From NCBI GenBank assembly GCA_913056275.1, contig CAJXLP010000004.1, positions 1 to 64,000 of the forward strand: a stretch of 64,000 nucleotides of DNA, written 5' to 3'. Position 1 is the stretch's first letter. Each line of letters begins with the position of its first letter. Made by a program: the position numbers and the translations under genes. Below are positions 1-10,234 of this stretch, one piece after another. Below the pieces are notes generated by a model. It ran no database searches. It saw only the letters and a list, made by a program, of their open reading frames with translations, and had not been told where the DNA came from. Origin of the DNA: an uncultured Mycoplasmatota bacterium. Lineage in GTDB: Bacteria > Bacillota_I > Bacilli_A > Izemoplasmatales > Izemoplasmataceae.

Positions 1-283
1 ATACTTATGGGATGACGACGCCTTAGACGCCCTCCAAAAAATAAGGAAATTAAAAAACATTCAACGCTTCAAAGGGCTCGGTGAAATGAACGCCGACCAG
101 TTATTTGATACGACCATGAATCCAGGAACACGCACACTCATCCAAGTTAAAGTGGATGATTTAGCAGATACTGAACGGCGCATTAAGATTCTCATGGGCG
201 ATCAAGTGGAACCTAGACGTGATTGGATTGAAGCCAACGTTTCCTTTTCTCACGATGACACGTTCAACGTGGAGGAATCGTAA
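1..283 (+). CDS. parE: DNA topoisomerase IV subunit B, C-terminal end (partial)
   Basis: This is the last 93 codons of the ATPase subunit of topoisomerase IV; the frame is open from base 2 and the start lies outside the window. The visible part carries the Toprim-domain end typical of ParE/GyrB, with [20 protein letters not shown] near codons 23-42, where the Gln/Leu after the GEM motif and the TMNP turn are family landmarks. ParE supplies ATP-driven strand passage and the Toprim acidic residues to the ParC subunit. The TAA stop overlaps the parC start by one base (TAATG), so the two subunits are very probably co-translated. GyrB is the alternative, but direct linkage to a ParC-type protein favours ParE. 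Confidence 0.93.
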   Translation, partial: YLWDDDALDALQKIRKLKNIQRFKGLGEMNADQLFDTTMNPGTRTLIQVKVDDLADTERRIKILMGDQVEPRRDWIEANVSFSHDDTFNVEES

Positions 284-2808
284 TGGCCAAAAAAGCAAAA
301 GACCTCTCCGCACTCATTGATCACTTCATTGACACTCAAAACTTAGAAGACATCGTTGGTGACCGGTTTGGCAAGTATTCCAAATACATCATTCAAGACC
401 GGGCACTGCCTGACGTACGGGACGGCTTAAAGCCCGTTCAACGACGGATTCTTTTTGCCTTGCACCGGTTGCATTTAACGCCGGACAAACCGTATAAGAA
501 AAGCGCCCGAATTGTCGGCGATGTGATCGGGAAATACCATCCACACGGGGATTCATCGGTGTATGATGCGATGGTCCGAATGGCCCAAGACTTTAAATAT
601 TTGGTGCCACTTATCGACATGCACGGAAATAAAGGATCGATAGACGGGGACCCGGCTGCCGCCATGCGGTACACCGAAGCAAAGATGGCGAAAGCCAGTC
701 AGCACTTACTTTCAGACATCGACAAACGAACCGTCCGCTTCGTCCCAAACTTTGATGATGAAGAATTAGAGCCGGTGGTATTGCCCGCCCGATTCCCGAA
801 CCTTCTCGTCAACGGAGCTTCAGGGATTAGTGCAGGGTATGCCACAGAAATTCCGTCGCACAACATTAAAGAAGTCATTCAAGGAACGATTTACCGGATG
901 CGTCATCCGGAAAGTTCACTGGCGCAGATTATGCGCTACATCAAAGGCCCAGATTTCCCCACAGGAGGCATCGTCCAAGGCATTGAAGGCATTAAACAAG
1001 CCTTTGAAACGGGCCGCGGGAAGATTATTTTAAAAGCCCAAACCCAGATTCGAGATCATCAAATCATCGTCGAAGCCTTGCCGTATGACGTCAATAAAGC
1101 CACACTCGTCCGTAAAATTGATGAATTACGCTTTTCCAAAAAGATTGACGGTATCAAAGAAGTCCGCGATGAATCGAGCAAAGAAGGACTGCGTGTCGTC
1201 GTCGACATTAAAAAAAGTTTTGAGCCTGAAAAAGTCCTCAACTTCTTAATGAAAAAAACCGACCTTGTGAAAAGTTACCACTACAACATGGTCGCCATTC
1301 ACGATCAGCGCCCCATGCAGATGGGTCTTTTAGCGGTTTTAGACGCCTACATTACGCACCAAAAAGAAGTCGTGACCAACCGCGCCCATTACGATTTACG
1401 GATTGCCAAAAAACGCTTGCACATTGTCGAAGGCATTATCCGGATGACCGATGTCATTGATGACGTCATCGCCTTAATCCGGGCGTCCAAAAACAAAGCC
1501 ACGGCAAAAGCGGAATTGATTAAAACGCTCGCCTTTACTGACGAACAAGCTGAAGCCATCCTAACGTTACAACTGTATAAGTTATCAAATACCGATGTGG
1601 GGGCCTTAAAAGCCGAAGAAGCCTCACTGCAAACAACGATTGAACAACTCACCCGGATCGTATCCAATGAAGATGAACTGGAAAGTTCGATTGAAACAGA
1701 AATGCGGGCCTTACTGAAAGAGATTGACGTGCCGCGGCAAAGTCTCATTGAAGATGAAATTGAGAAAATCACCATCGAAGAACAAGCGCTCATCAAGCAC
1801 GAACAAATGATGCTTGGCGTGACCCAAGAAGGCTACGTAAGACTGTCTAGTTTACGCAGTTACACAGCGACGGATGCTGCGACCTTTAAAGAGGGCGATG
1901 GCTTTAGATATGTAAAAGAAGTATCGACCCTCGATACGTTACTCATTTTCTTGAAAAGCGGCGACTATCTCTTTTACCCAGTCTATAAAATTCCTGAATC
2001 GAAATGGAAAGATCCAGGCGTCCATATCAATACACTCTTACACCTTGATGAACGCCCCGACATCATATATGTCGAAACCTTAAGTCACTTTGACACGAGT
2101 GACTCGTACGTCTTAACGACGCGTGACAATCGCGTCAAACGGACCGCAGTCAGTGATTATTTCGCCCAACGCTACAACCGGCCAATTAAAGCGATCGGGT
2201 TGAAAAAAGGTGATCAACTGGTCGATGTGAGACGCGTCAGTGACGCTTCGATTGAAGTCATTACCGTGACTGAAAAAGGCTTAGCAATGAAATATGACCT
2301 CGCAGAGATTCCCTTAACTGGGATTAATGCACAAGGCGTGAAAGCCTTGAATATGGGCGCGAAAGATGCCTTAAAAGCATCGATTCCACTAAAAGATCAC
2401 CATGACTTACTCGTCTTAACCTCACGCGGCACCATCAAACGCTTAGATCTATCTGAAATCGCCAAAAAACGCCGCACCTTGTCGCCGTCACCGCTCTATA
2501 AACCGGTGAAAACCAACCCGTATCTCGTCGTAGATGTCATGCTGTTAAGTGGTGAAGTCTACAAAAACCATCGTGATATCGCCATCTTAACGACCAAAGA
2601 AACGCGCACGGTATCGGCCTTTGATTTGAAAAAAGGAGTGGCCGACGTCGGTAAATCGGTCATTCCCCCAAAAGCGGGCGTGCCGCGGCATTTTTATCTC
2701 ACGCTTGGTGACCCGCTAGTCGCGTCTCCACTTTCAGATTACGTGCAAACATCCACCGACACCCCGGAGCAACTGCAGCTGGAGGTTGATGATGAAACTG
2801 ACGCTTGA
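283..2808 (+). CDS. parC: DNA topoisomerase IV subunit A
   Basis: The DNA breakage-reunion subunit of topoisomerase IV, which decatenates daughter chromosomes in the cytoplasm. At 841 residues it has normal length. The N-terminal winged-helix domain includes the quinolone-pocket region ([17 protein letters not shown]) and the catalytic tyrosine in [10 protein letters not shown], about residue 127. A coiled tower region follows, and a C-terminal beta-pinwheel starts near residue 500. I find no GyrA box (QRRGGKG-like) in the pinwheel; the corresponding stretch is [12 protein letters not shown], which argues for ParC rather than GyrA. The start ATG overlaps the parE stop. The end overlaps the next gene by 17 bases, giving a tight parE-parC-orf chain. 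Confidence 0.95.
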   Translation: MAKKAKDLSALIDHFIDTQNLEDIVGDRFGKYSKYIIQDRALPDVRDGLKPVQRRILFALHRLHLTPDKPYKKSARIVGDVIGKYHPHGDSSVYDAMVRMAQDFKYLVPLIDMHGNKGSIDGDPAAAMRYTEAKMAKASQHLLSDIDKRTVRFVPNFDDEELEPVVLPARFPNLLVNGASGISAGYATEIPSHNIKEVIQGTIYRMRHPESSLAQIMRYIKGPDFPTGGIVQGIEGIKQAFETGRGKIILKAQTQIRDHQIIVEALPYDVNKATLVRKIDELRFSKKIDGIKEVRDESSKEGLRVVVDIKKSFEPEKVLNFLMKKTDLVKSYHYNMVAIHDQRPMQMGLLAVLDAYITHQKEVVTNRAHYDLRIAKKRLHIVEGIIRMTDVIDDVIALIRASKNKATAKAELIKTLAFTDEQAEAILTLQLYKLSNTDVGALKAEEASLQTTIEQLTRIVSNEDELESSIETEMRALLKEIDVPRQSLIEDEIEKITIEEQALIKHEQMMLGVTQEGYVRLSSLRSYTATDAATFKEGDGFRYVKEVSTLDTLLIFLKSGDYLFYPVYKIPESKWKDPGVHINTLLHLDERPDIIYVETLSHFDTSDSYVLTTRDNRVKRTAVSDYFAQRYNRPIKAIGLKKGDQLVDVRRVSDASIEVITVTEKGLAMKYDLAEIPLTGINAQGVKALNMGAKDALKASIPLKDHHDLLVLTSRGTIKRLDLSEIAKKRRTLSPSPLYKPVKTNPYLVVDVMLLSGEVYKNHRDIAILTTKETRTVSAFDLKKGVADVGKSVIPPKAGVPRHFYLTLGDPLVASPLSDYVQTSTDTPEQLQLEVDDETDA

Positions 2809-3868
2809 ATCAATCAGTGAGTACCAAATCCCGCATGATGTCATTGGCCAGATGTTGGATGTCTATCAATACATTGGGCGCAATGATGACTTTTTCACGG
2901 CGCTTGATAGTGATTTAGAGACCTTTGTCGCAAGTACGATCCGCGAAGATGTTTACTTTTTAGCCATGGTCTTAGACTTATCGGTCAAAGAAGAGCGTTT
3001 AAAAGCACTCATCTTAAAAGATTTGAAACCGAAATCCCATGATGAAATCATTCTGACAAAACTCAAACACGCTTTGGTACGGATTCATGAAAACATCGAA
3101 TCGTTCGAACTCATTGCCAATGAAATTGTCTCGTTAATGCAGTTCATTTACGGCGATGTGGCGTCTGCCGAGGACTTAGCCTTTGACCGCATGGAAAAAT
3201 CCCCTGACGCCATGAAAACGTTACTCACCTCCAAAACCATGTCGAAGCGCTCAGCCTTAGAAGCCTTAGTGAGTGCGTACGCCAAGGCGTTTAAAAATAA
3301 GGATCTGGAAAAAGGGTTACTTGCGTCAAGTTTTTATCTCGACTTTTGTGAACTTAACCCATTTAAATCACGCAATGAGACGATCGGCTTACTGATGCTT
3401 TACATTTTGTTGTTAAATAGCAACTACCGATGTTTTCAACTGGTCAGCTTTTTTGCCATTTATGCCCGCTTGAAAGAAACCTTTCAAGAGACAAAAAGTA
3501 AAGCAGCAAAAAACATCTCAGAAGGGTTGAGTAATCCCGTCACCTTTCACCGGTTCATTTTATCGATGAGCTTAGAAGGCTATAAAACGGTCGATAGCAT
3601 GGTCAAAAACTATCAGTTTGATCACCAGTTTAACAAACGGGATTTGATCGAAAATACGATAAAAAAATTGCCCGATGTTTTCACCAAAGAAGAAGTTCGT
3701 TTGCAACATCCATCGGTGTCTGAATCGACGGTGAACCGGACCCTTAAACGCTTAAAAGCCGAAAAAAAGATTGCCCCACTTGGCAAAGGACGTTCTGCAA
3801 AATGGATGAAGTTACACGCCAAAACCGATAAACTAAACTTGCACGAACAAATGCGCCTTAAATTTTAG
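2792..3868 (+). CDS. Fic-like protein with degenerate active site and C-terminal winged helix
   Basis: An unnamed 358-residue protein. Its middle contains a stretch shaped like the core of a Fic domain ([15 protein letters not shown], about residues 181-195, followed by a leucine-rich helix). The Fic catalytic loop HPFxxGNGR reads NPFKSRNET here, so the catalytic histidine and the phosphate-binding glycines are absent. The last 90 residues look like a winged helix-turn-helix ([19 protein letters not shown] then a basic wing GKGRSAKW). AMPylation is therefore unlikely; a DNA-binding or regulatory role is inference. I chose ATG 2792 because GGAGG at 2781-2785 lies six bases upstream; ATG 2789 is possible. 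It overlaps parC and is nine bases from argS, so it belongs to the same operon. Confidence 0.6.
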   Translation: MKLTLESISEYQIPHDVIGQMLDVYQYIGRNDDFFTALDSDLETFVASTIREDVYFLAMVLDLSVKEERLKALILKDLKPKSHDEIILTKLKHALVRIHENIESFELIANEIVSLMQFIYGDVASAEDLAFDRMEKSPDAMKTLLTSKTMSKRSALEALVSAYAKAFKNKDLEKGLLASSFYLDFCELNPFKSRNETIGLLMLYILLLNSNYRCFQLVSFFAIYARLKETFQETKSKAAKNISEGLSNPVTFHRFILSMSLEGYKTVDSMVKNYQFDHQFNKRDLIENTIKKLPDVFTKEEVRLQHPSVSESTVNRTLKRLKAEKKIAPLGKGRSAKWMKLHAKTDKLNLHEQMRLKF

Positions 3869-3877
3869 GAGACTGTC

Positions 3878-5512
3878 ATGACCCCTCAAGATACGCTTAA
3901 AAGACTGTTTGAAACGACCATCTCTGAGCTATTTGACGTGCAAACAGACGTCACGTTTGAACAACCCAAAGACCGCAGTCACGGTGACCTTGCCTGTACG
4001 GTGGCGTTTAGCTTAGCCAAACCACTCAAACAAGCCCCGCGCAGCATTGCTGAGGCACTTGTGGCCGGCTTACCTGGCAATGAAGTCATTGCCAGTGCCG
4101 ACGTTGCGGGTGGGGGGTTCATCAACATCACCTTAGCCAAAGCGCAAATTTTTGACGTGGTCCCGACCATCTTAAACGACTTTGACACATTTAAACGACC
4201 CAACACCGGAAACGGCGCTAAAATCTTACTGGAATTTGTCTCGGTCAATCCGACCGGGCAAATGCACATTGGCCATGCCCGCGGGGCAGCCAGTGGCGAT
4301 ACCCTTGCCCGCATACTCACGCAGTGCCAGTACGATGTGTTGACGGAATATTACGTCAATGACGCCGGCAATCAAATGGCCAACTTGGCAAAAAGTTTAG
4401 TCGCTCGCTACCACCAAGCCCTGGGCATCCAAGCCGATTTCCCAGAAGACGGTTACCACGGGGCAGACATCAAAGCTCTTGGAGAAAAAATCGCCCAAGA
4501 GGCGGGGGACCGCTACCTCAATGACCCAGACATCTTAACGATTTTCAGAGAGATCGGGTTAACCGCGTTATTAGACGGCATTAAACATGATTTAGGCCGA
4601 GCGGATGTGCAGTTTGATTCGTTTTATCACGAAACGACGCTTTATAAGGATGGCCACGTGGAAGACGTTTTAGCCCGCTTAAAGGCGAGTGGCTATACGT
4701 ACACCAAAGACGGCGCACTCTTTTTAAAGACTTCCGAAAAAGGCGATGAAAAGGACCGCGTCTTAATTAAATCGAGTGGGGACTACACATACATCTTGCC
4801 AGACATTGCCTACCACGAACAAAAACTTAAACGGGGCTATCCAACGCTCATTGACATCCTCGGGACCGATCACCACGGCTACATTGCGAGACTCAAAGCG
4901 TCCTTAGAAATATTGGGCTATGAAGCGAGCCAACTGGAAGTGTTACTCATCCAACTCGTCCGGGTCATCCGGGACGGAGAAGAAGTGAAGATGAGTAAAC
5001 GCAGCGGTAATACACTCGCACTCAGTGATTTACTGGATGATGTGGGGAAAGACCCGATTCGCTATTTCTTTGCGGCACGCTCTTTAAATACCCACATGGA
5101 TCTCGACTTAAATCTCGCGGAAAAACAACGCAATGAAAACCCGGTGTATTATGTCCAATACGCCCATGCCCGGATTTCTTCCTTGCTTAATAAAGCGTCC
5201 TTGCTCGGGGTGGAGCCGACCGCCAAGATTACCCGAGAGACGCTCAATTTAGACATTTTAACGCCGCTATTAAATCATTTAAGACACTACCCAGACGTTT
5301 TAAGTAAGGCGGCTAAAACCCGAGAAATTCATAAAGTCCCCAACTATCTTCACGAGCTGGCCACGTTATTTCACCGCTGGTACGGGGAAGAAAAACTCAT
5401 TACCGAAGACCGTGCGGCCTCCCTTGAGCGTGTGCACGTCTTAACCGCCATTCAACGCGTCTTAGCCAACGGATTAACCTTAATCGGGGTTGATGCCCCG
5501 GATGTCATGTAA
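3878..5512 (+). CDS. argS: Arginyl-tRNA synthetase
   Basis: Class I aminoacyl-tRNA synthetase that charges tRNA-Arg with arginine using ATP. The 544-residue protein has the N-terminal Add1-like domain, the HIGH signature as QMHIGHARGAA near residue 128, the KMSKR signature as VKMSKRSGNTLAL near residue 370, and the all-helical DALR anticodon-binding domain at the C terminus (VQYAHARISSL). The preceding gene ends nine bases upstream and a GGAG-type ribosome site precedes the ATG. It lies in the parE-parC operon, an unusual but coherent housekeeping grouping. No leader or T-box precedes it. Confidence 0.97.
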   Translation: MTPQDTLKRLFETTISELFDVQTDVTFEQPKDRSHGDLACTVAFSLAKPLKQAPRSIAEALVAGLPGNEVIASADVAGGGFINITLAKAQIFDVVPTILNDFDTFKRPNTGNGAKILLEFVSVNPTGQMHIGHARGAASGDTLARILTQCQYDVLTEYYVNDAGNQMANLAKSLVARYHQALGIQADFPEDGYHGADIKALGEKIAQEAGDRYLNDPDILTIFREIGLTALLDGIKHDLGRADVQFDSFYHETTLYKDGHVEDVLARLKASGYTYTKDGALFLKTSEKGDEKDRVLIKSSGDYTYILPDIAYHEQKLKRGYPTLIDILGTDHHGYIARLKASLEILGYEASQLEVLLIQLVRVIRDGEEVKMSKRSGNTLALSDLLDDVGKDPIRYFFAARSLNTHMDLDLNLAEKQRNENPVYYVQYAHARISSLLNKASLLGVEPTAKITRETLNLDILTPLLNHLRHYPDVLSKAAKTREIHKVPNYLHELATLFHRWYGEEKLITEDRAASLERVHVLTAIQRVLANGLTLIGVDAPDVM

Positions 5513-5521
5513 GGAGTCTTC

Positions 5522-7048
5522 ATGCGTAGCTTATACATCAACGCCTCCATCTACCAACAAAAAGCGACCAAGTTTAGCGTCTTAGACGGTCATTTTGACG
5601 CCTTTTATGAGGGGCTGCCTGACGGCACGTTTGATGAAGTCATTGATCTCAATCACGATACGGTCTTACCCGGATTCAATGATTCCCACGGTCATTTTTT
5701 AGGCTTGATGTACATTCAACGGCAAATCTCTTTAGATGGCGTCAGTACGTTAAAAGGTGTGCAAGAAAAAATCGCTAAAGAGCAGACGTTAGTCCGCGCC
5801 TCGCACTTTAATGAACTGGGCTTTGAGACCAATGCTTTGCTTGACCGGGACACACTCGATGGGTTACGGGCAGACATTCCCGTCCTTGTCCTTCGCGTCT
5901 GTGGGCATATTTTGATGGCCAACTCAAAAGCGACCGCGATGATTGAAGCCGCGGTCGGGCTAAAACAGCCGAATGAAAAATTCGATTTTGCCCGCGGCAT
6001 CTTCTATGAAGAAGCGATTAGTGAAGCCTTAAAAGTATTTTTAGATCCGTCACAAGACGCCATTGAAGATGACTTAAAAGCCGGAGAAGCGCTCTGTTTT
6101 GAACAAGGCATCACGAGCTTTCAAACCGATGATTTCGTGACCTACCCCGTTCCCTATGAACGGATTATCAAAGCTTATGAAGCCTTGAGTGATACGTTAA
6201 AAATTCGCATTCAACAACAATGTCACCTTAACACCCTCGCGTTATTGGATGACTTTTTAGCCAAAGGCTACGCCCATGCCCGGTATGGCAGAACGGTCAT
6301 GGGGCCATCTAAACTTCTCGTTGATGGCTCGCTGGGGGGGAAAACTGCCGCCATGCATGCGCCCTATGTGAACACCGAAAACAAAGGAATTCTGAACTTT
6401 GATCAAGCCACGCTTGAAGCCTACATTACCCGGCTCAATGCGGCCGATATGGATCTGTCTTGGCACGCCATTGGTGACCGCGCAAGTGCCGTCATTTTAA
6501 ACGCCATCGAGGCCGTCCCTTTAAGACAGACGCACCGGCACGCATTGATTCATGCCCAGCTTACTGGCCAGGCGGAAATCACAAAGATGCAGCGGTTAAA
6601 CGTCGGCGCCATGATTCAACCGATCTTTTTAGACGATGATATCCCGATTTTAAAACGTACACTCGGCGCGAAAGCGTCTGACACCTATCTATTTAAAACA
6701 CTGTACGACACGGTGCCCACGGCACTATCCACGGATGCGCCGATTGTTCCGCTGAGTCCTTTAAGAAATATTTACACGGCCGTCACCCGCAAAAGCATTA
6801 AACATCCGAGCGTTGGACCGCACTTAAAAGACCAAGCATTAAGCATTGAAGAGGCCATCGATGGCTACACCAAAGGTGGTGCTTACTTCATGCGGGATGA
6901 TCAGTTAGGCGCTTTAAAGCCAGGCTATAAAGCCGATTTCACAGTCATCAAACAGCTTGACCTGACCGACATCGAGAGCTTTTTAACGGCCAAAGTCGTC
7001 ATGACCACGGTGCACGGTGAGCGAGTCTTTGAACGCTCTAGCGCTTAA
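5522..7048 (+). CDS. Amidohydrolase family protein, YtcJ-like
   Basis: A 508-residue metal-dependent amidohydrolase of the amidohydrolase-3 group (YtcJ/NfdA-like). The fold is visible from an N-terminal beta-sandwich segment, the metal motif DSHGHFLG near residue 60, WHAIGDRAS near residue 320, an IHAQL histidine, and the late aspartate in LSTDAPIVPL near residue 410. The C-terminal segment GALKPGYKADFTVI closes the composite sandwich, as in urease-like enzymes. Substrate cannot be told; relatives hydrolyse N-substituted formamides or other amides. It starts nine bases after argS with AAGGAG upstream, so it is probably the last gene of that operon. Confidence 0.85.
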   Translation: MRSLYINASIYQQKATKFSVLDGHFDAFYEGLPDGTFDEVIDLNHDTVLPGFNDSHGHFLGLMYIQRQISLDGVSTLKGVQEKIAKEQTLVRASHFNELGFETNALLDRDTLDGLRADIPVLVLRVCGHILMANSKATAMIEAAVGLKQPNEKFDFARGIFYEEAISEALKVFLDPSQDAIEDDLKAGEALCFEQGITSFQTDDFVTYPVPYERIIKAYEALSDTLKIRIQQQCHLNTLALLDDFLAKGYAHARYGRTVMGPSKLLVDGSLGGKTAAMHAPYVNTENKGILNFDQATLEAYITRLNAADMDLSWHAIGDRASAVILNAIEAVPLRQTHRHALIHAQLTGQAEITKMQRLNVGAMIQPIFLDDDIPILKRTLGAKASDTYLFKTLYDTVPTALSTDAPIVPLSPLRNIYTAVTRKSIKHPSVGPHLKDQALSIEEAIDGYTKGGAYFMRDDQLGALKPGYKADFTVIKQLDLTDIESFLTAKVVMTTVHGERVFERSSA

Positions 7049-7053
7049 AAGAG

Positions 7054-7062
7054 TGCTATACT
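7054..7062 (+). promoter_or_regulatory. Extended -10 promoter for apt
   Basis: TGCTATACT lies 22 bases before the apt ATG and fits an extended -10 element (TGn plus TATACT). No good -35 hexamer is visible 17 bases upstream. The predicted start near 7069 would give a short leader that contains the GAAGGGA ribosome site. It separates apt-rel-dtd from the upstream operon. Confidence 0.5.
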
Positions 7063-7083
7063 AATTTTTGAAGGGAACACGAT

Positions 7084-7596
7084 ATGGATTTAAACAATTA
7101 CATTACAAATGTCCCAGATTTTCCCAAAGAAGGGATTCAATTTAAAGACATTACCCCGCTCATTGGGGACAATGAAGCCTTCCGTTTTGCGATCAATGAA
7201 ATGGCCTCTTTTGCCCGTGCCAAAGGCGCAGAAGTCATTGTTGGACCGGACGCCCGAGGATTTATTTTCGGGACGCCCATTGCCTACGCGTTGAATTTAG
7301 GCTTTGTGCCCGTTCGTAAGCCCGGCAAACTCCCCCGGGAAACCTTTGAAAAGACGTATGACTTAGAATATGGGTCAAACACCTTAGCAATTCATAAAAC
7401 CGAGATTACCCCCGGCCAAAAAATTGTCATCGCCGATGATTTACTCGCCACCGGCGGGACGATTGATGCGACCATTGATCTCCTAAGTGAACTCGGCGCC
7501 GAAGTGGTCGGCTGTGTATTTTTAATCGAACTCGACTTTTTAAAAGGACGAGATAAACTAAAAGACATTCCCGTCAAATCACTCTTACATTATTAG
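7084..7596 (+). CDS. apt: Adenine phosphoribosyltransferase
   Basis: Salvages adenine with PRPP to give AMP. The 170-residue length is standard. Family marks are the N-terminal [18 protein letters not shown], the flexible-loop segment VRKPGKLP, and the PRPP-binding loop [11 protein letters not shown] at about residues 117-127, where the two acidic residues contact the ribose. Placed directly before rel, as is common in Bacillota, where apt-rel-dtd form a conserved neighbourhood. The nucleoside-type importer at 21.9-26.7 kb could supply purines to this route (inference). Confidence 0.97.
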   Translation: MDLNNYITNVPDFPKEGIQFKDITPLIGDNEAFRFAINEMASFARAKGAEVIVGPDARGFIFGTPIAYALNLGFVPVRKPGKLPRETFEKTYDLEYGSNTLAIHKTEITPGQKIVIADDLLATGGTIDATIDLLSELGAEVVGCVFLIELDFLKGRDKLKDIPVKSLLHY

Positions 7597-7604
7597 AGGT
7601 GGCT

Positions 7605-9785
7605 ATGGCAAGTGAATCGGTCTATTCCATCGATGCGTTTTTAACCCAAGTTGGGTCGTACATTCATGATTCGCACACCATCGAACATATCCGGAGCGCG
7701 TATCAGTACGCAAAAACGCACCATGAAGGCCAAAAGCGACAATCAGGGGAAGCCTACATCACGCATCCCTTAGCGGTCGCTTTTACTTTAAGCGAATACA
7801 AGACCGACCCGACGACGTTGATCGCCGGTCTTTTGCATGACGTCTTAGAAGACACCCCAGCCACGTTCCAAGACATCAAAGACACATTCGGTGAAGCCGT
7901 CGCCTTACTCATTGAAGGGGTGACGAAACTGGGTCAATACCAGTACAAAGGCACCTTAGAAGACGAAGAAGAAAAACTGAAAGCGCAAGCCGCGAACTAC
8001 CAAAAAATGTTGCTGGCGATGGCCAAAGACATTCGCGTCATCGTCGTCAAACTGGCCGACCGTCTGCATAACATGCGGACGCTGGACTTCATGGAAGCCG
8101 CCAAACAAAAACGCATCGCCAAAGAGACCTTAGACATTTACGCCCCGCTAGCCCACCGGCTCGGGATGTACGTGATGAAAGCTGAACTGGAAGACACGTC
8201 GTTTAAATATTTAGAGCCGTCTTCGTATAAAACGATTGCCCAAATGATCAGTGACACCCGCAATGAGCGGGAAAATGACTTAACGATGATGCGCACCAAC
8301 CTCGAATACTTACTGCGGGAAAACAAGTTTGACTACGACGTCAAAGGCCGCGTTAAAAACATTTATTCGGTGTACAAAAAGATGCAGTCTAGAGACAAAG
8401 AATTCGAAGAAATCTATGACTTACTCGCCTTGCGCGTCGTCTTACCCACCATTGAAAACTGTTACTCAGCCATCGGTGTTGTGCATTCGAAATGGACCCC
8501 GATTCCCAACCGCTTCAAAGACTACATCGCCATGCCCAAACCCAACTTGTATCAGTCGTTGCATACGTCCATCATCGCCAACGGCAAGATTTACGAAATT
8601 CAAATCCGCACGCAAGAGATGGACGACATTGCCGAATACGGGATTGCGGCGCATTGGGCGTATAAAGAAAATGCCCAACAGCCCATGACCGAGACAACGA
8701 CCCAAAAACTCAAATGGTATTCCGACCTCGTGCAATTCACTGAAGAGAGTAAATCAGGCGAAGAAGTGCTCGACTTACTGAAAGAAGACATCTTTAATTC
8801 CAACGTCTATATCTTCACGCCCGACGGGGACATCATCGATTTACCAAAAGGCGCAAAACCCTTAGATTTTGCCTTTCGAATCCATACAGAAGTTGGCTTA
8901 AAAAGCGTCGGCGCCATCGTCAATCAGAAGATTGTCCCGCTCGATTATGAGCTGCGAACGGGCGACATCGTCAAGATGAAAACGTCCAAACAATCGTTTG
9001 GCCCCAACGACAACTGGTTGAACCTCGTTAAAACGAGCAATGCCCGCTCCAAAATCAAAAACTACTTAAACAAAAAGCGCCGGGATGAACTCGTCGAGAT
9101 CGGCAAAGAAGACTTGCAGCGGGAACTCACCAAGCGCAAATACACAGAAACATTCACCGATAAAGAAGTCGCAGCGCTTTTTAGCAAAAAAGGCGTGCAC
9201 TCCTTAGAAGACTTATATTATGAAATTGGCAAGAATACGATCAAACCCGTCAACGCCGCCAATTCTTTAATTGGGGCGGAAGAATACACCGAACAAGACC
9301 TCATTAACCAGATCAATAAACAAGTCGATAAACCGAAGAAAATTGACGCAGAAGTCATCGTCGAAGGGCTTGATAACCCGTCGATTAAACTCGCCAATTG
9401 TTGCTCACCGGTGCCGGGTGATGACATCGTTGGCTACGTGTCCAAAGGGGTTGGCATAGCCGTCCACCGAAAAGCCTGTAAAAACGTCCAAAACTTTGAC
9501 AAAGACCGGCTAATTGATGTCGAGTGGGGGAATACCCTGGCCACGTCGTACAACGTAAACTTGAAATTAATGGTCTCCAACCGCGATAACATCCTCGCAG
9601 AAATCGTCAATACGATTACCGCCGCCAAAGGCAAAGTCAACCAAGTCCTCGCCTCCACCAATGCCCGCGGTGAAGCCATCATGAAACTCAAAGTTGGCGT
9701 CACTAAAAAGTCTGAACTGGAAGTCATCATTCAAAACCTCAATAAGGTGAAAGACGTCTACGCCATTGAACGGCCGATGAAATGA
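7605..9785 (+). CDS. rel: Bifunctional (p)ppGpp synthetase/hydrolase
   Basis: Long RelA/SpoT homologue that makes and degrades the alarmone (p)ppGpp. Domains in order: HD hydrolase (about residues 30-180) with the HD pair intact in GLLHDVLEDT; synthetase (about 230-340) with RFKDYIAMPKPNLYQSLHT; TGS domain (about 385-445); and C-terminal zinc-finger and ACT domains (NCCSPVPGDDIVGY, then GKVNQVLASTNARGEA). Because both catalytic centres look intact, it is predicted bifunctional. ATG 7605 is chosen because GAGGTG precedes it at the right distance; an upstream GTG at 7599 overlaps that ribosome site. It overlaps dtd by four bases (ATGA). Confidence 0.96.
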   Translation: MASESVYSIDAFLTQVGSYIHDSHTIEHIRSAYQYAKTHHEGQKRQSGEAYITHPLAVAFTLSEYKTDPTTLIAGLLHDVLEDTPATFQDIKDTFGEAVALLIEGVTKLGQYQYKGTLEDEEEKLKAQAANYQKMLLAMAKDIRVIVVKLADRLHNMRTLDFMEAAKQKRIAKETLDIYAPLAHRLGMYVMKAELEDTSFKYLEPSSYKTIAQMISDTRNERENDLTMMRTNLEYLLRENKFDYDVKGRVKNIYSVYKKMQSRDKEFEEIYDLLALRVVLPTIENCYSAIGVVHSKWTPIPNRFKDYIAMPKPNLYQSLHTSIIANGKIYEIQIRTQEMDDIAEYGIAAHWAYKENAQQPMTETTTQKLKWYSDLVQFTEESKSGEEVLDLLKEDIFNSNVYIFTPDGDIIDLPKGAKPLDFAFRIHTEVGLKSVGAIVNQKIVPLDYELRTGDIVKMKTSKQSFGPNDNWLNLVKTSNARSKIKNYLNKKRRDELVEIGKEDLQRELTKRKYTETFTDKEVAALFSKKGVHSLEDLYYEIGKNTIKPVNAANSLIGAEEYTEQDLINQINKQVDKPKKIDAEVIVEGLDNPSIKLANCCSPVPGDDIVGYVSKGVGIAVHRKACKNVQNFDKDRLIDVEWGNTLATSYNVNLKLMVSNRDNILAEIVNTITAAKGKVNQVLASTNARGEAIMKLKVGVTKKSELEVIIQNLNKVKDVYAIERPMK

Positions 9786-10234
9786 GATGCCTCGCAGAAC
9801 GCGTCAAAAACGCCTCCGTCACCGTCCACACGGAGACACGTGCAATTGGTGCGGGCTTATTGATTTACGTCGCCTTTACATCGGGCGATTCAATCGATGG
9901 GGTTAAGAAAATGGCGCACCGCTTAACGCATCTGAGAATCTTTGAAGATGCCGAGGGAAAACTCAATGAGAGTGTGCAAGATCACGCACTTTCGCTCCTC
10001 ATCATTCCCGCCTTTACGCTGTATGCGGATACCGCGAAGAGTCACCGGCCAAGCCTGAATCAGGCGTTGCCGTTTAAAGACGCGGCCCCGTTATTTGATG
10101 CATTCATAAACGCATTAAGAGCCATCATGCCGGTTGAAACCGGAACGTTTGGCGCTGACATGACCGTTGAAAGCACCAATGACGGTCCCGTCACTGTGCT
10201 CTTGGAGGAGTACCATGAAAACATGGATGAGTGA
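9782..10234 (+). CDS. dtd: D-aminoacyl-tRNA deacylase with altered SQxxT motif
   Basis: Removes D-amino acids (and glycine from tRNA-Ala) from mischarged tRNAs. The 150-residue protein keeps the dimer-crossing Gly-cisPro motif as NDGPVT near residue 134 and the FTLYADT and RPS landmarks. The usual SQxxT active-site motif reads PAFTL here, so Ser and Gln are replaced while the Thr remains. The start overlaps the rel stop in ATGA, and the end overlaps the next gene by 20 bases. Function as a DTD is likely by synteny, though the motif change could alter specificity. Confidence 0.88.
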   Translation: MRCLAERVKNASVTVHTETRAIGAGLLIYVAFTSGDSIDGVKKMAHRLTHLRIFEDAEGKLNESVQDHALSLLIIPAFTLYADTAKSHRPSLNQALPFKDAAPLFDAFINALRAIMPVETGTFGADMTVESTNDGPVTVLLEEYHENMDE

